59,402 nucleotides of DNA from DASYVD01 sp050693035. Lineage in GTDB: Bacteria; Actinomycetota; UBA4738; CALAEC01. Every line of letters begins with the position of its first letter. Within the stretch, counting starts at the first letter, position 1. The notes under the pieces were generated by a model that saw only the letters and a list, made by a program, of their open reading frames with translations, was not told the origin of the DNA and did not search any database. Below, piece by piece: positions 1 through 7,499 of the stretch. Made by a program: the position numbers and the translations under genes. The stretch is taken from NCBI GenBank assembly GCA_050693035.1, contig JBOGWB010000015.1, forward strand, positions 1-59,402, given 5' to 3'.

Positions 1-180
1 GGCTCCGGCGGCGGCTCCGGCTCCGGCGGCGGCGGGTCCACGGACGGCGGTGGAGCCGGTGGCGGAGGTGGCTCCGGCGGCACCGACCAGGGCTCCGGCG
101 GCGGATCCGGGTCCGGCTCCGGGGGCGGCGGCCCGGTGGAGATCCCCGCTTCCGTTCCCACCCCACCTCCCACGCCGTAA
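1..180 (+). CDS. C-terminal end of a Gly/Ser-rich protein (partial)
   Basis: Reading frame 1 is open from the window edge to TAA at 178-180, giving 59 residues. About the first 44 are almost only Gly and Ser with a few Thr, Asp, Ala and Gln, followed by a short tail ending in Val-Pro-Thr-Pro-Pro-Pro-Thr-Pro. Such low-complexity Gly/Ser and Pro/Thr tails occur in secreted or surface proteins as linkers. The start and any functional domain are outside the window, so no role can be given. A strong terminator follows 15 nt later, which supports this being the true 3' end of a gene. Confidence 0.6.
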   Translation, partial: GSGGGSGSGGGGSTDGGGAGGGGGSGGTDQGSGGGSGSGSGGGGPVEIPASVPTPPPTP

Positions 181-195
181 CCAGTACGGGCTCGC

Positions 196-224
196 GAAGG
201 CCCCCCGCTCGGGGGGCCTTTCGC
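196..224 (+). terminator. Rho-independent-type terminator hairpin
   Basis: AAGGCCCCCC (197-206) pairs perfectly with GGGGGGCCTT (211-220) around a GCTC loop, ten base pairs. It follows the Gly/Ser-rich gene and precedes the paa promoter, so it insulates the two. The U-tract is short, as is usual in high-GC actinomycetes. Confidence 0.8.
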
Positions 225-259
225 TATCTGTCTCCGGTGGCGCGGGACAACCCGGCGTT

Positions 260-289
260 TTGACCAAACAAGCGTTTGTTTGGTACGAT
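260..289 (+). promoter_or_regulatory. paa operon promoter with embedded TetR-type operator
   Basis: A sigma-70-like promoter is visible: -35 TTGACC at 260-265 and -10 TACGAT at 284-289 with an 18-bp spacer. A perfect inverted repeat, ACCAAACAA (263-271) and TTGTTTGGT (276-284) around GCGT, fills the spacer. A dimeric TetR-family repressor bound there would block RNA polymerase. The neighbouring TetR gene is the first gene transcribed, so autoregulation plus control of paaABCD is the likely arrangement. The PaaR regulator of Thermus also uses a palindromic site, from memory; similarity of ligand (phenylacetyl-CoA) is inferred. Confidence 0.75.
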
Positions 290-328
290 GGGAGACCAAG
301 GATCGACCGGGAGCGGTGGCGAACCCAC

Positions 329-985
329 ATGACGACGGCCCAGAAGTCGAAACAGCAGCTCAGGGAACTCCTCCGGAAGTCCCGCAAGGATGCCCTCCGA
401 TCGTACGGGCGCAAGGGCCAGATCCTCGAGGCGGCCGAGGTTCTCTTCAGCGAGCGCGGGTATCACGGGACCACGATGCGGGACATCGCCTCGGAGACCG
501 GCATCCTTCCAGGAAGCCTGTACGCCCACATCGCCAGCAAGGAGGACATCCTCCTCGAGATCTGCACGTCAGCGGCGGCGCAATTCATGGCCGGGCTTGA
601 GGTGGCGGCCAAGGGCGCGTGGCCCGCGGCAGAGAAGTTGCGCCGGGCCATGCGCGCCCACGTCGACGTGGTGGCGCGGGCCCGGGAGGCGGCCCGGGTG
701 TTCCTCGAGGAGTGGAGCGCCCTGGACGAGCCGCGCCGGGGCGAAGTGAAGGCGCTCCGGGACGAGTACGAGCAGCTATGGGACGGGATCATCCGCGAGG
801 GGGTCGAGACCGGGAATCTCCGGGACATGGACCCCACGCTGGCCCGCCTCCTGGTCCTCTCCGCGGCGAACTGGACGTACACGTGGTACGACCCGGACGG
901 CCCGCTATCACCGGACGAGATCGCCGACCGATTCACCGACCTGCTGCTCGACGGCATGGCAGCGAAGGAGGAACCGAACCGATGA
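329..985 (+). CDS. TetR-family repressor of the paa operon (PaaR-like)
   Basis: 218 residues. The N-terminal third (about residues 28-75) is a TetR DNA-binding domain, with the recognisable stretch RGYHGTTMRDIA and then LYAHIASKEDIL. The remainder is helical and ligand-binding. The frame stays open upstream to position 50, but that part crosses the terminator and the promoter, so ATG 329 (about 40 nt after the -10 box) is the sensible start; the ribosome site there (GGGAG at 309-313) is weak and distant. The stop overlaps the paaA start by 4 nt (ATGA, 982-985), so the two are translationally coupled. By position it is expected to sense phenylacetyl-CoA and repress the operon through the palindrome at 263-284; the ligand is inferred. 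Confidence 0.85.
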   Translation: MTTAQKSKQQLRELLRKSRKDALRSYGRKGQILEAAEVLFSERGYHGTTMRDIASETGILPGSLYAHIASKEDILLEICTSAAAQFMAGLEVAAKGAWPAAEKLRRAMRAHVDVVARAREAARVFLEEWSALDEPRRGEVKALRDEYEQLWDGIIREGVETGNLRDMDPTLARLLVLSAANWTYTWYDPDGPLSPDEIADRFTDLLLDGMAAKEEPNR

Positions 986-1899
986 CCTACGACGACAAGG
1001 TCGCCGAGTTCAAGTCCCGGATCGATGCCGGAGAGAAGATCGAGGCCGGCGACTGGATGCCGGACGAGTACCGCCAGGCGCTCCTGAAGTTCATCGAGAT
1101 GCACGCCAACTCGGAGGTGATGGGTTGCCTCCCCGAGCGAGAGTGGATCCCGCGCGCCCCCACCCTGAAGCGGAAGCTGTCGCTCACGGCGAAGGTCCAG
1201 GACGAGGCGGGCCACGGGCAGCTCCTCTACCGCGTCGCCGAGGACCTCGGAAAGTCCCGCGAACAGATGTGGGACGACCTGGTGAACGGAAGGACGAAGT
1301 TCCACAACGTGTTCCACTACCCCGCCAACACCTGGGGCGACGTCGCCCTGATCGGGTGGCTGATCGACGGCGCCGCGCTCGTGACCCAGAAGGCCCTGCT
1401 CGACTGCTCGTACGCCCCGTACGTCCGGGTGATGCGGCGGATCTGCGCTGAGGAGTCGGTGCACCTGCGTCACGGCGAGGAGATGGTCCTGGAGCTCGTC
1501 ACCGGCACTCCGGAGCAGCGGGAGCTGTTCCAGGACGCGGTGAACCGGTGGTGGAAGCCGATCATGCACTTCTTCGGGCCTCCGTCGAAGCCGGACAAGG
1601 ACGTCCTCCTGTACTGGGGGATCAAGACGCGGTCGAACGAGGATCTCCGGCAGGAGTTCTTCTCCACCTACGTCCCCAAACTGTGGGACATCGGGATCGG
1701 CGTGCCTGACCCCGAGCTCCGATGGGACGAGGAAGGCGGCGAGTGGATCTGGTCCGATCCGGACTGGGACGAGTTCTGGCAGGTGGTCAAGGGCAACGGT
1801 CCCATGACCAAGGTGCGGCTCGATCACCGCAAGATGGTGTGGGACCACCACGCGTGGGTCCGCGAGGTGTTCGAGCGCATCCCCTCCGTGACCGTGTGA
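982..1899 (+). CDS. paaA: 1,2-phenylacetyl-CoA epoxidase, catalytic subunit PaaA
   Basis: 305 residues, close to the usual 300-330. PaaA is the diiron subunit that uses O2 to epoxidise the aromatic ring of phenylacetyl-CoA, the committed step of aerobic phenylacetate breakdown. Visible ferritin-like iron ligands are Glu45, the E75-x-x-H78 pair in DEAGHG, and E158-x-x-H161 in AEESVH. The sequence is colinear with known PaaA, including LPEREWIPRAP near residue 50. The start ATG 982 overlaps the TetR stop and follows AAGGAGG at 965-971. It forms one operon with paaB, paaC and paaD. Electron transfer normally needs PaaE, which is not in this window. Confidence 0.96.
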   Translation: MTYDDKVAEFKSRIDAGEKIEAGDWMPDEYRQALLKFIEMHANSEVMGCLPEREWIPRAPTLKRKLSLTAKVQDEAGHGQLLYRVAEDLGKSREQMWDDLVNGRTKFHNVFHYPANTWGDVALIGWLIDGAALVTQKALLDCSYAPYVRVMRRICAEESVHLRHGEEMVLELVTGTPEQRELFQDAVNRWWKPIMHFFGPPSKPDKDVLLYWGIKTRSNEDLRQEFFSTYVPKLWDIGIGVPDPELRWDEEGGEWIWSDPDWDEFWQVVKGNGPMTKVRLDHRKMVWDHHAWVREVFERIPSVTV

Positions 1900-1918
1900 A
1901 CCGGGGTGACGTGACACC

Positions 1919-2290
1919 GTGACGGCCATCCACGTCTGGGACGTGCTCCAGCGCCGGAAGCCTGACGCCGACTGGGAGGTGGCCGGCGCCATCAAGGCGC
2001 CCGACGTAGAGATGGCCATGCTGCTGGCGCGGGAGACGCACTTCCGTCACAAGGAAGCGCCGGAGTTCGCGGTTCGGCTGCGCGGCACCGACGAGGTGCA
2101 TCCCGCCCCGGATGTCACCGGGATCGGTGGCGTGATCGACCGGGCGTACCGACGAAGCGAGGGATACGTGGGCGTCGGGGCCAAGCTGAAGGAAGTGCAC
2201 GCGCTGATGAGGGAACGAGGGCTGGTCATCGACCGGCCGCGCCCACCCGTGCGTCGCGGGCGCGACGAGGAGGCGCCGGCCCATGCCTGA
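1919..2290 (+). CDS. paaB: Phenylacetyl-CoA epoxidase subunit PaaB
   Basis: 123 residues with a GTG start, slightly longer than the roughly 95-residue enterobacterial PaaB. PaaB is a small structural subunit of the epoxidase that bridges PaaA/PaaC heterodimers. The core is typical: IHVWDVLQRR at the start, a middle stretch LLARETHFRHKE, and the later RRSEGYVGVGAKLKE region. The C-terminal tail (about residues 105-123) is Arg/Pro/Glu-rich and looks like a lineage-specific extension. It lies 19 nt after paaA and overlaps the start of paaC by 8 nt, so the subunits are co-translated. Other GTG codons nearby (for example at 1911) are less well placed. Confidence 0.92.
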   Translation: MTAIHVWDVLQRRKPDADWEVAGAIKAPDVEMAMLLARETHFRHKEAPEFAVRLRGTDEVHPAPDVTGIGGVIDRAYRRSEGYVGVGAKLKEVHALMRERGLVIDRPRPPVRRGRDEEAPAHA

Positions 2291-3227
2291 TCGGGACTCC
2301 TATTTTCCCCCGGCTTCCGAGCCGGTCCCGGAAGCACCGCCCATCGAGACACCGCCGCTTCCGCAGGACGATCCCCGGCTGACGCTGCTCCTGTGTCTGG
2401 CCGACGACGAGCTGGTGATCGGTCACCGGCACTCCGAGTGGACCGGGTGGGCCCCCCATCTCGAGGAGGACCTGGCGTTCTCCTCCATTGCTCAGGACGA
2501 GATGGCCCACGCTCGGCTGCTCTACGAGCTTGCGGAGCCGATCACGGAGCGCGACGCCACGTCGCTCGGGCTGGGGCGGCGGCCCGACGAGTACCGTCAC
2601 TCCGTTATCTGCGAGCGGCCCAACGGCGACTGGGGGTACACGATCGCCCGGCAGTGGCTGTACGACGAGGCCGACGACGTCCGGACCGCGGCGCTCGAGA
2701 CTTCGGCGTGGAAGGAGCTCCGCGACGCGCTGGCCGTGATCCGGATGGAGGAGCGATACCACCTCGATCACGGGAGGACGTGGTTCCGCCGCGTCGCCGA
2801 GGGCGGGGTGACGGCCCGGGACCGGTTGGCGGGGGGCCTCGAGGTCGCGGTGCCGGAGGCCATGGCGCTGTTCGAGGCGTTCCCGGGTGAAGAGGCCCTC
2901 CTTTCCGACGGTGTCCTGGCCCGGCCGAGCTCCGATCTGCTTGCGGAGTGGCTCGATCGGATCGGATCGGACCTCGAGTCCGTGTCCCTCGACTACGTGC
3001 TCACGGGCCATGCTCGTCTCGGCGAGTTCGTTCCCACTTCTTCTGGGGAGGTGGAGGAGCGCGACGAGCTGACCATTCCGGGTGTGGAACGGCGCGACGG
3101 GAGATGGGTCCACGTCGGTGGATTCGCCGGCACGGGCGGACGCCACGGCCGCCACTCCGAGGACTTCGGACCGCTGTGGGAGGAAATGACCGCCCTCCAC
3201 CGCGCCTTCCCCGGAGCGAGCTGGTGA
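2283..3227 (+). CDS. paaC: Phenylacetyl-CoA epoxidase subunit PaaC
   Basis: 314 residues against about 250 in enterobacteria. PaaC is the non-catalytic ferritin-like partner that forms the stable heterodimer with PaaA. Recognisable parts are the ADDELVIGHRHSEWTG region near residue 40, DEMAHARLLYELA, and MEERYHLDHGRTWFRR near residue 155. The extra length is an N-terminal Pro-rich stretch and a C-terminal region after residue 235, ending in LHRAFPG. ATG 2283 lies inside the end of paaB. The TGA at 3225-3227 shares its last base with the ATG of paaD, which supports tight coupling. Confidence 0.93.
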   Translation: MPDRDSYFPPASEPVPEAPPIETPPLPQDDPRLTLLLCLADDELVIGHRHSEWTGWAPHLEEDLAFSSIAQDEMAHARLLYELAEPITERDATSLGLGRRPDEYRHSVICERPNGDWGYTIARQWLYDEADDVRTAALETSAWKELRDALAVIRMEERYHLDHGRTWFRRVAEGGVTARDRLAGGLEVAVPEAMALFEAFPGEEALLSDGVLARPSSDLLAEWLDRIGSDLESVSLDYVLTGHARLGEFVPTSSGEVEERDELTIPGVERRDGRWVHVGGFAGTGGRHGRHSEDFGPLWEEMTALHRAFPGASW

Positions 3228-3766
3228 TGGGCACACCGGAGCGCCGCGTTTGGGACGCGCTGGCTTCCGTGTTGGACCCCGAGATCCCCACGTGCTCGAT
3301 CGTCGACCTGGGGATGGTGGAGCGGGTGGACGTCGATGCGGAGGCAGTGCGGGTGGATCTCCTCCCGACGTTCGTGGGCTGCCCGGCCAAGGACGTCATC
3401 CGCGAGGACGCGCGCACGGCCCTGCATGAGGTCGCCGACGGCCGCGCGGTGGAGGTCCGTTTCGTCTACGACCCGCCCTGGACCACCGACCGGATCACCG
3501 AACGAGGGAGGGCGGGCCTTCGAGCCCTGGGTATCTCACCGCACTGGGAAGAGTCGACGGGGGGTCCGGTAGCCGTGTCTCTGATGCGCGAGGCGGGTAC
3601 CCCCTGTCCCTACTGCCGATCGGCCGACACCGTGATGGAAGCTGCATTCGGCCCCACGCCCTGCCGGACAACGCACTTCTGCCGCGCGTGCCGCAACCCG
3701 TTCGAGGGATTCAAGGAGAAGCGCTCGCCTGTTGGTCTTCCTCGACTGCCATCCACCACTCGATGA
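3227..3766 (+). CDS. paaD: PaaD, Fe-S assembly factor for the epoxidase
   Basis: 179 residues. The N-terminal part (residues 5-95) is a MIP18/DUF59 domain with LDPEIPTCSIVDLGM. The C-terminal part has a four-cysteine zinc-ribbon pattern, CPYC, then a single Cys, then FCRAC near the end. PaaD is needed for maturation or activity of the PaaABCE complex. ATG 3227 overlaps the paaC stop; GTG 3224, one codon earlier, is an alternative. The last 56 nt overlap the end of a convergent SnoaL-like gene. PaaE would normally follow, but here the operon simply ends. Confidence 0.92.
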   Translation: MGTPERRVWDALASVLDPEIPTCSIVDLGMVERVDVDAEAVRVDLLPTFVGCPAKDVIREDARTALHEVADGRAVEVRFVYDPPWTTDRITERGRAGLRALGISPHWEESTGGPVAVSLMREAGTPCPYCRSADTVMEAAFGPTPCRTTHFCRACRNPFEGFKEKRSPVGLPRLPSTTR

Positions 3767-4091
3767 ACTCCGAGCAGCGCCCGTCCTCGGCCAGGCGGAT
3801 CACCCACAGGTTGCTGTAGTCGGTGTCGTCGGTGTAGTCCGTCCACCCTCGGACGAAGCCAGCGTCGCCGTCGATGCCGAGGACCTCGTAGCGGAACTTC
3901 CACGTGCTGGGATCGTCCTTGCGGCCGATCCACCCCGCGACGATGCCGTCCCGTCCCTCCCACGGCTCACGATGGGGGGCGGTGTAGTAGCGGGCGTCGT
4001 CGGTGAAGAGGTCGCCGATGTCCCCGGGGTCGTTCGTTGACCACGCCCACATGTACCGGTCGACCCACGCCTCCAGGTCGGTGCGTTCCAC
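3711..4091 (-). CDS. SnoaL/NTF2-like protein
   Basis: 126 residues with the NTF2-like alpha+beta barrel pattern: an N-terminal helix ending in MWAWSTNDP, then DLFTDDARYYTAPHREPWEGRDG, then beta strands with WKFRYEVLGIDGDAG and a final EFIEWWM. Members are small-molecule isomerases or hydrolases or ligand-binding proteins; the substrate cannot be told. The frame is open to 4160, but GTG 4091 is preceded by a purine-rich GGGGGAAG ribosome site and fits the domain start, so I use it. It converges on and overlaps paaD by 56 nt. A second SnoaL-like gene is at 10584. Confidence 0.75.
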   Translation of the reverse strand: MERTDLEAWVDRYMWAWSTNDPGDIGDLFTDDARYYTAPHREPWEGRDGIVAGWIGRKDDPSTWKFRYEVLGIDGDAGFVRGWTDYTDDTDYSNLWVIRLAEDGRCSEFIEWWMAVEEDQQASASP

Positions 4092-4193
4092 GGTCTTCCC
4101 CCTTGGCTCTGTTTGGAACGCATCTGTACTCGGGTTGGCAGGACGGGGCAACCCGTCCACTTGTTGGGGGACAGCTTTACGGGCAAAGCTCGG

Positions 4194-4649
4194 TCAGAGG
4201 GTCGGCTTCAGGACCATCAGGGCGACGATGAGGATGACCAGGACGGCAAGGACGATCCCCAGGATGGTGCCTCGCCGCGACAGCCACCGGTATTCCTCGG
4301 ACTGTGGGCCTTCGGCTTCCAGCACCCGGATCTGGCGGCGCAGGGTTGGCGTGTAGAGGCCGATCCCGAGGAGGATGACTATCGCCCAGAGGACCAAGCC
4401 CGAGGCGATCCAGAACGTGGTGATCCTCCAGGCGCTGATCACGACCATCCACAAGCCGGTCACCAGGAGAAGCCCGTACGCGGGGTTGGCGAAGCGATCG
4501 TCGAGGATCTTGATCCCCCGGAGCACGTGAAGCTCGTGGTTCGGTTCCTTGGCCGCGCGGGCCAGCCAGATCCCGTAGGAGGCATTGAACCCCACGGCCA
4601 CGATGGCCAGGAGGACGTGCAGGAATTTGACCCAGTCGTACACGGTCAT
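4194..4649 (-). CDS. DUF2269-like integral membrane protein
   Basis: 151 residues with about four hydrophobic segments (roughly residues 5-30, 55-75, 82-103 and 130-150), starting TVYDWVKFLHVLLAIVAVG and ending LMVLKPTL. It resembles the DUF2269 family of small four-helix membrane proteins, whose function is not known. ATG 4649 is preceded by a strong AAGGAGGAG site; the frame extends further upstream without a better start. The gene at 10983 has the same size, a similar opening (WxxFLH) and the same end (LMVLKP), so the two are paralogues. It is divergent from arsR across a 90-nt region. Confidence 0.75.
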   Translation of the reverse strand: MTVYDWVKFLHVLLAIVAVGFNASYGIWLARAAKEPNHELHVLRGIKILDDRFANPAYGLLLVTGLWMVVISAWRITTFWIASGLVLWAIVILLGIGLYTPTLRRQIRVLEAEGPQSEEYRWLSRRGTILGIVLAVLVILIVALMVLKPTL

Positions 4650-4702
4650 CGGCTCCTCCTTCCCTGGCGCGTCACTGTAGCCGACCGGTCCTGGCCGATG
4701 CC

Positions 4703-4731
4703 TTGACAAACCGTAACTAGTCGGTTACATA
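4703..4731 (+). promoter_or_regulatory. Near-consensus promoter with inverted repeat upstream of arsR
   Basis: -35 TTGACA at 4703-4708, 17-bp spacer, -10 TACATA at 4726-4731. The gene start GTG 4740 lies 8 nt after the -10 box, so the transcript is probably leaderless. The spacer contains GTAAC (4713-4717) and GTTAC (4724-4728) as an inverted repeat, a plausible ArsR autoregulatory operator. Confidence 0.7.
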
Positions 4732-4739
4732 ATTATGCC

Positions 4740-5057
4740 GTGAGCATCGACCGAGCGTTTGGGGCTCTGGCGGACCCCACCCGGCGTCGGATCCTGACCC
4801 TCGTGGCGGAGCGACCGAGACAGGCCGGCGAACTGGCACAGCGGTTCCCGATGTCCCGGCCGGCGGTCTCGAAGCACCTCCGGGTGCTGCGGGAGGCCGG
4901 GCTGGTGGAGGCGGACAAGCTGGGACGGGCTCGCGTCTACCGGCTGCACCCCAAGGGGCTGGCCGAGGCTCGACGGTGGATGGAGGAAGCCGGCAAGGTC
5001 TGGGACTCAGCCCTGGACGCGTTTCGCCGGCACGTGGAGGAGGAGGTGCAGAGATGA
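4740..5057 (+). CDS. ArsR-family transcriptional regulator
   Basis: 105 residues, essentially one winged helix: FGALADPTRRRILTLV at the start, then the recognition helix RPAVSKHLRVLREAGLV and the wing LGRARVYRLHP. There is no obvious Cys metal site, so it is of the non-metal ArsR type usually paired with an SRPBCC (AHSA1-like) protein, as here. GTG 4740 is chosen because it sits just after a near-consensus promoter and there is no Shine-Dalgarno sequence; translation is then leaderless. The stop overlaps the next start (ATGA, 5054-5057). It probably represses its own two-gene operon through the repeat at 4713-4728. Confidence 0.85.
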   Translation: MSIDRAFGALADPTRRRILTLVAERPRQAGELAQRFPMSRPAVSKHLRVLREAGLVEADKLGRARVYRLHPKGLAEARRWMEEAGKVWDSALDAFRRHVEEEVQR

Positions 5058-5476
5058 TCGTGAAGCGCTCCGTGACTGTGAGCGTCCCCCCGGATCGAGC
5101 GTTCGAGGCGTTCACGGCCGAGATCGGCCGGTGGTGGCCGCTCCCCGGCTTCTCTTTCGGGGACACCCCCGCCAATGACATGGTGCTGGAGGGGAAAGAA
5201 GGCGGCCGCCTGTATCAGCTCTGGCCGGACGGCAGGGAGCACCTCATCGGTGAGGTCCGCGCGTACGAGCCGCCCTCGCGGGTGATGTTCACCTGGAACG
5301 GCTCGGAAGGGTCGACCGAGGTGGAGGTCCGGTTCGTCGAAGAGGGCGAGGCCACGCGGGTGGACCTGGAGCACCGCGGCTTCGAGGCGCTGGGGCCGAA
5401 GGCCGAGGAGGCCTTCAACTCCTACAACGGCGGCTGGGTCGAGGTGCTCGGTCACTTCGAGAAGCACGCGGCTTGA
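5054..5476 (+). CDS. SRPBCC / AHSA1-like domain protein
   Basis: 140 residues covering one START-like (SRPBCC) fold: SVTVSVPPDRAFEAFTAEIGRWW at the N-terminus (strand then helix), a central LIGEVRAYEPPSRVMFTW, and a long C-terminal helix from residue 115 to the end. The family binds hydrophobic ligands; ArsR/SRPBCC pairs are common in actinomycetes but their ligands are mostly unknown. Translation is coupled to arsR by a 4-nt overlap. A long terminator hairpin follows 12 nt after the stop. Confidence 0.82.
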   Translation: MIVKRSVTVSVPPDRAFEAFTAEIGRWWPLPGFSFGDTPANDMVLEGKEGGRLYQLWPDGREHLIGEVRAYEPPSRVMFTWNGSEGSTEVEVRFVEEGEATRVDLEHRGFEALGPKAEEAFNSYNGGWVEVLGHFEKHAA

Positions 5477-5487
5477 AGCTCGACACG

Positions 5488-5522
5488 GAACGGCCCCGCG
5501 GTGGGGAACCGCGGGGCCGTTC
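5488..5522. terminator. Bidirectional terminator hairpin
   Basis: A perfect 15-bp stem (5488-5502 with 5508-5522, core CGGCCCCGCGG) around a five-base loop lies between the convergent SRPBCC and CHRD genes. It would serve both strands. Confidence 0.8.
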
Positions 5523-5569
5523 GCGTCCCGAACGGACGGCGAGACCCCAGTGTCGCCGTCTCCGTTCGG

Positions 5570-6109
5570 CTAGCGGATCTGTCCTCTGATCTCCCCACCC
5601 GGCAGGTTCCCGGGTCCGGGCGCCGCGCCAGCCATCTGCGTGTGCACGTTGACGTAGGTGAACCCGGCTCTCATGGCCGCGAGAAGCTCGTCGAACTCAC
5701 CCGCGGAGATACCCTGCCCGGAGGGTCCGATGACATCGGCGGCGTCGATCGAATCACTCACGGTCCCCCCCGTCGGCGGGCACGGTGGCTTGTCGGAGGC
5801 GGGCAGAGAGCCACCGCAGAGGAAGGCGCTGACCCCTCCATTGACCCCCCGCTGGCCCAGGTGGATGTGAGCCATGAACGCGTTCTGGATGTTCGAGTAG
5901 GTGAGCTCGTAGTTCAGGGTTGTTCCGTCCGAGCTGAGGCGGGCCCGGAAGGTACCGCTCGCCGGCGTGGAGATCGAGGGCGGCTCCTCATATCCCGTCA
6001 GCGTGGCCCTGAAGGACCTGGTGTCGTTGGTGGCCTGCGTGGGTCCGGTCAGCCCTGCAAAGAGCAGGGCCCCCAGTCCGACGAACGCGATGAACAGCCG
6101 AAGCTTCAT
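5570..6109 (-). CDS. Secreted CHRD-domain protein
   Basis: 179 residues. Residues 1-27 form a Sec signal peptide (MKLRLFIAFVGLGALLFAG core, likely cleavage after TQA). The rest is one CHRD domain: FRATLTGYEEPP, then SSDGTTLNYELTYSNI, HIHLGQRGVNGG, and the closing YVNVHT with GGEIRGQIR. CHRD domains are extracellular beta-sandwich modules first described in chordin; bacterial roles are unclear. ATG 6109 has a clear AAGGAGG site upstream. It stands alone, convergent with the SRPBCC gene; the 141 nt on its other side show no gene. Confidence 0.85.
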   Translation of the reverse strand: MKLRLFIAFVGLGALLFAGLTGPTQATNDTRSFRATLTGYEEPPSISTPASGTFRARLSSDGTTLNYELTYSNIQNAFMAHIHLGQRGVNGGVSAFLCGGSLPASDKPPCPPTGGTVSDSIDAADVIGPSGQGISAGEFDELLAAMRAGFTYVNVHTQMAGAAPGPGNLPGGEIRGQIR

Positions 6110-6250
6110 GTTGATCCTCCTTGTGGGGAATCTGAACGAACAGCCCTTCGAGACAGAGGCACCACCTCCTCCTGGAGCGGGCTTCTGCTTCTTGTTCGAC
6201 GGCGGGGACAGGGCGGTTCGCCCTCGAGGGGTCGCGTCCCTCAGCCGCCG

Positions 6251-7045
6251 CTAGCGGCCCTCGAACTTCGGCTCTCGCTTGGCCAGGAAGGCGGAGACGC
6301 CCTCGAGATGGTCGTGGGTCCGGCCCATCTCTCCCTGGGCCAGCGCCTCCCGGTCCACGGCCTCGGCCAGCGACCCGTCCTGTCCGCTCAGGAAGAGCCG
6401 CCGGGTCTCGGCGATCGCCCGCGTGGGCAGCTCGGCGAACTTCTTGGCCACCGAATCCACCTGGTCGCGGAGGGTGTCGGCCGGAACCACCCGATGCACC
6501 AGCCCGATCTCCAGGGCACGTTCCGCGTCGATGACGTCTCCGGTGATGGCGAGCTCCAGCGCCCGTGCGAGTCCGACGGTCCTCGGGAGAAGCCACGTGG
6601 CCCCGGAATCGGGGATCAGGCCGATCTTCACGAAGGCCAACGTGAACCGGGCGCCGTCGCCGGCCACGCGCAGGTCGCACGCGAGGGCGAGCGAGAGACC
6701 CGCGCCCGCGGCGACCCCGTTGATCTCGGCGATCACCGGCTTGGGGGTTTCTGCGATCTGCAGGACCAGCCGGTTGTACGTGGCGCGAAGATGGCCCTCG
6801 ATGTCTCGTTCCCGTCCGTTTTCGTATTCCGACCGGAACTCGGTGAGATCCTGCCCCGCGCAGAATCCTCGCCCTTCGCCAGTGATGACGATGCACCGGA
6901 TCTGAGGATCCTCACCCAGGGTGGAGAACGCCTCGACGAGCTCGTCGCTCGTGCGCGTGGTCATGGCGTTCAGTCGATCGGGGCGATCGATGGTCACGCG
7001 GGCGACGGTGCCTTCACGCTCGAGCCGGACGTCCTCGTAGCTCAT
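6251..7045 (-). CDS. Enoyl-CoA hydratase/isomerase, PaaG-like
   Basis: 264 residues, the normal crotonase length. The oxyanion-hole segments are GRGFCAGQDL (58-67) and INGVAAGAGLSLALACDL (108-125). The segment IGLIPDSGATWLLPR (141-155) carries Asp146 at the position used by PaaG-type isomerases instead of the usual catalytic Glu pattern. PaaG isomerises the ring epoxide of phenylacetyl-CoA to the oxepin, the step after PaaABCE, so this may complete part of the pathway begun at 982; it could also be a general beta-oxidation isomerase. ATG 7045 overlaps the stop of the thioesterase gene by 4 nt, so the two form an operon. Confidence 0.82.
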   Translation of the reverse strand: MSYEDVRLEREGTVARVTIDRPDRLNAMTTRTSDELVEAFSTLGEDPQIRCIVITGEGRGFCAGQDLTEFRSEYENGRERDIEGHLRATYNRLVLQIAETPKPVIAEINGVAAGAGLSLALACDLRVAGDGARFTLAFVKIGLIPDSGATWLLPRTVGLARALELAITGDVIDAERALEIGLVHRVVPADTLRDQVDSVAKKFAELPTRAIAETRRLFLSGQDGSLAEAVDREALAQGEMGRTHDHLEGVSAFLAKREPKFEGR

Positions 7046-7443
7046 CGTTCGTTCCCTCCCCGCGGAACCCCTGCCAGCCGCCCTTCCTCGATGTACCGCT
7101 GCACCAGCGTGCCCCGACCGACCGTTCCCTCGGGGCCCCGAACCTCCACCTCGGCTTCGCACTCCCGGTCTTCCACGCGGATCGCTCGTGCGGTCACCCG
7201 GATCCGGTCGCCGGCCCGGGCGGGCCGTTCGTGCACCACTGAGATCGAGTATCCGGTGGCGTCCTCGCCGCCGCGTAGGTGCGGCTCGATGAGCATCCTC
7301 CCGGCCTCCTCGATGTGTCGGACCATCCACGCCGTGGCATACACCGGATGGATCCTGCGACCGAGGATCTCCACGAGCATGTCCTCGGTCACGGTGACCT
7401 CGAGTGTCGCCTCAGCGCCGACGGCGGGCCGCTCCCGCGTCAC
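7042..7443 (-). CDS. Hotdog-fold thioesterase (FlK-like)
   Basis: 133 residues matching the fluoroacetyl-CoA-thioesterase-like hotdog family: the helix ATAWMVRHIEEAGRM and then SVVHERPARAGDRI. The FlK catalytic triad positions are present as Thr37, Glu45 and His71. In this genomic context (next to a PaaG-like enzyme) it probably hydrolyses an acyl-CoA that leaves or blocks the aromatic pathway; the exact substrate is unknown. There is no ribosome site; instead TAGAAT (7456-7451 on the minus strand) lies 7 nt before GTG 7443, so it is likely leaderless. A second copy of the family is at 14880. Confidence 0.75.
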   Translation of the reverse strand: MTRERPAVGAEATLEVTVTEDMLVEILGRRIHPVYATAWMVRHIEEAGRMLIEPHLRGGEDATGYSISVVHERPARAGDRIRVTARAIRVEDRECEAEVEVRGPEGTVGRGTLVQRYIEEGRLAGVPRGGNER

Positions 7444-7499
7444 GCAGCGGATTCTAGTGGGGGTGGATACAGTGGGGCGTTCCTGTCGGGGGGGCGCAC

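Noticed and set aside
1..180. The Gly/Ser-codon repeat at the window start as a tandem DNA repeat element.
   Set aside because: It is a continuous coding frame ending in a stop and terminator; the repetition is explained by Gly/Ser codons.
50..328. Upstream extension of the TetR gene to position 50.
   Set aside because: It would run through the previous gene, a terminator and the promoter/operator; no TetR protein has such an N-terminus.
7440..7499. A possible TPP or other riboswitch before the CytX-like permease.
   Set aside because: Only 56 nt separate the genes and none of the conserved TPP elements is present.
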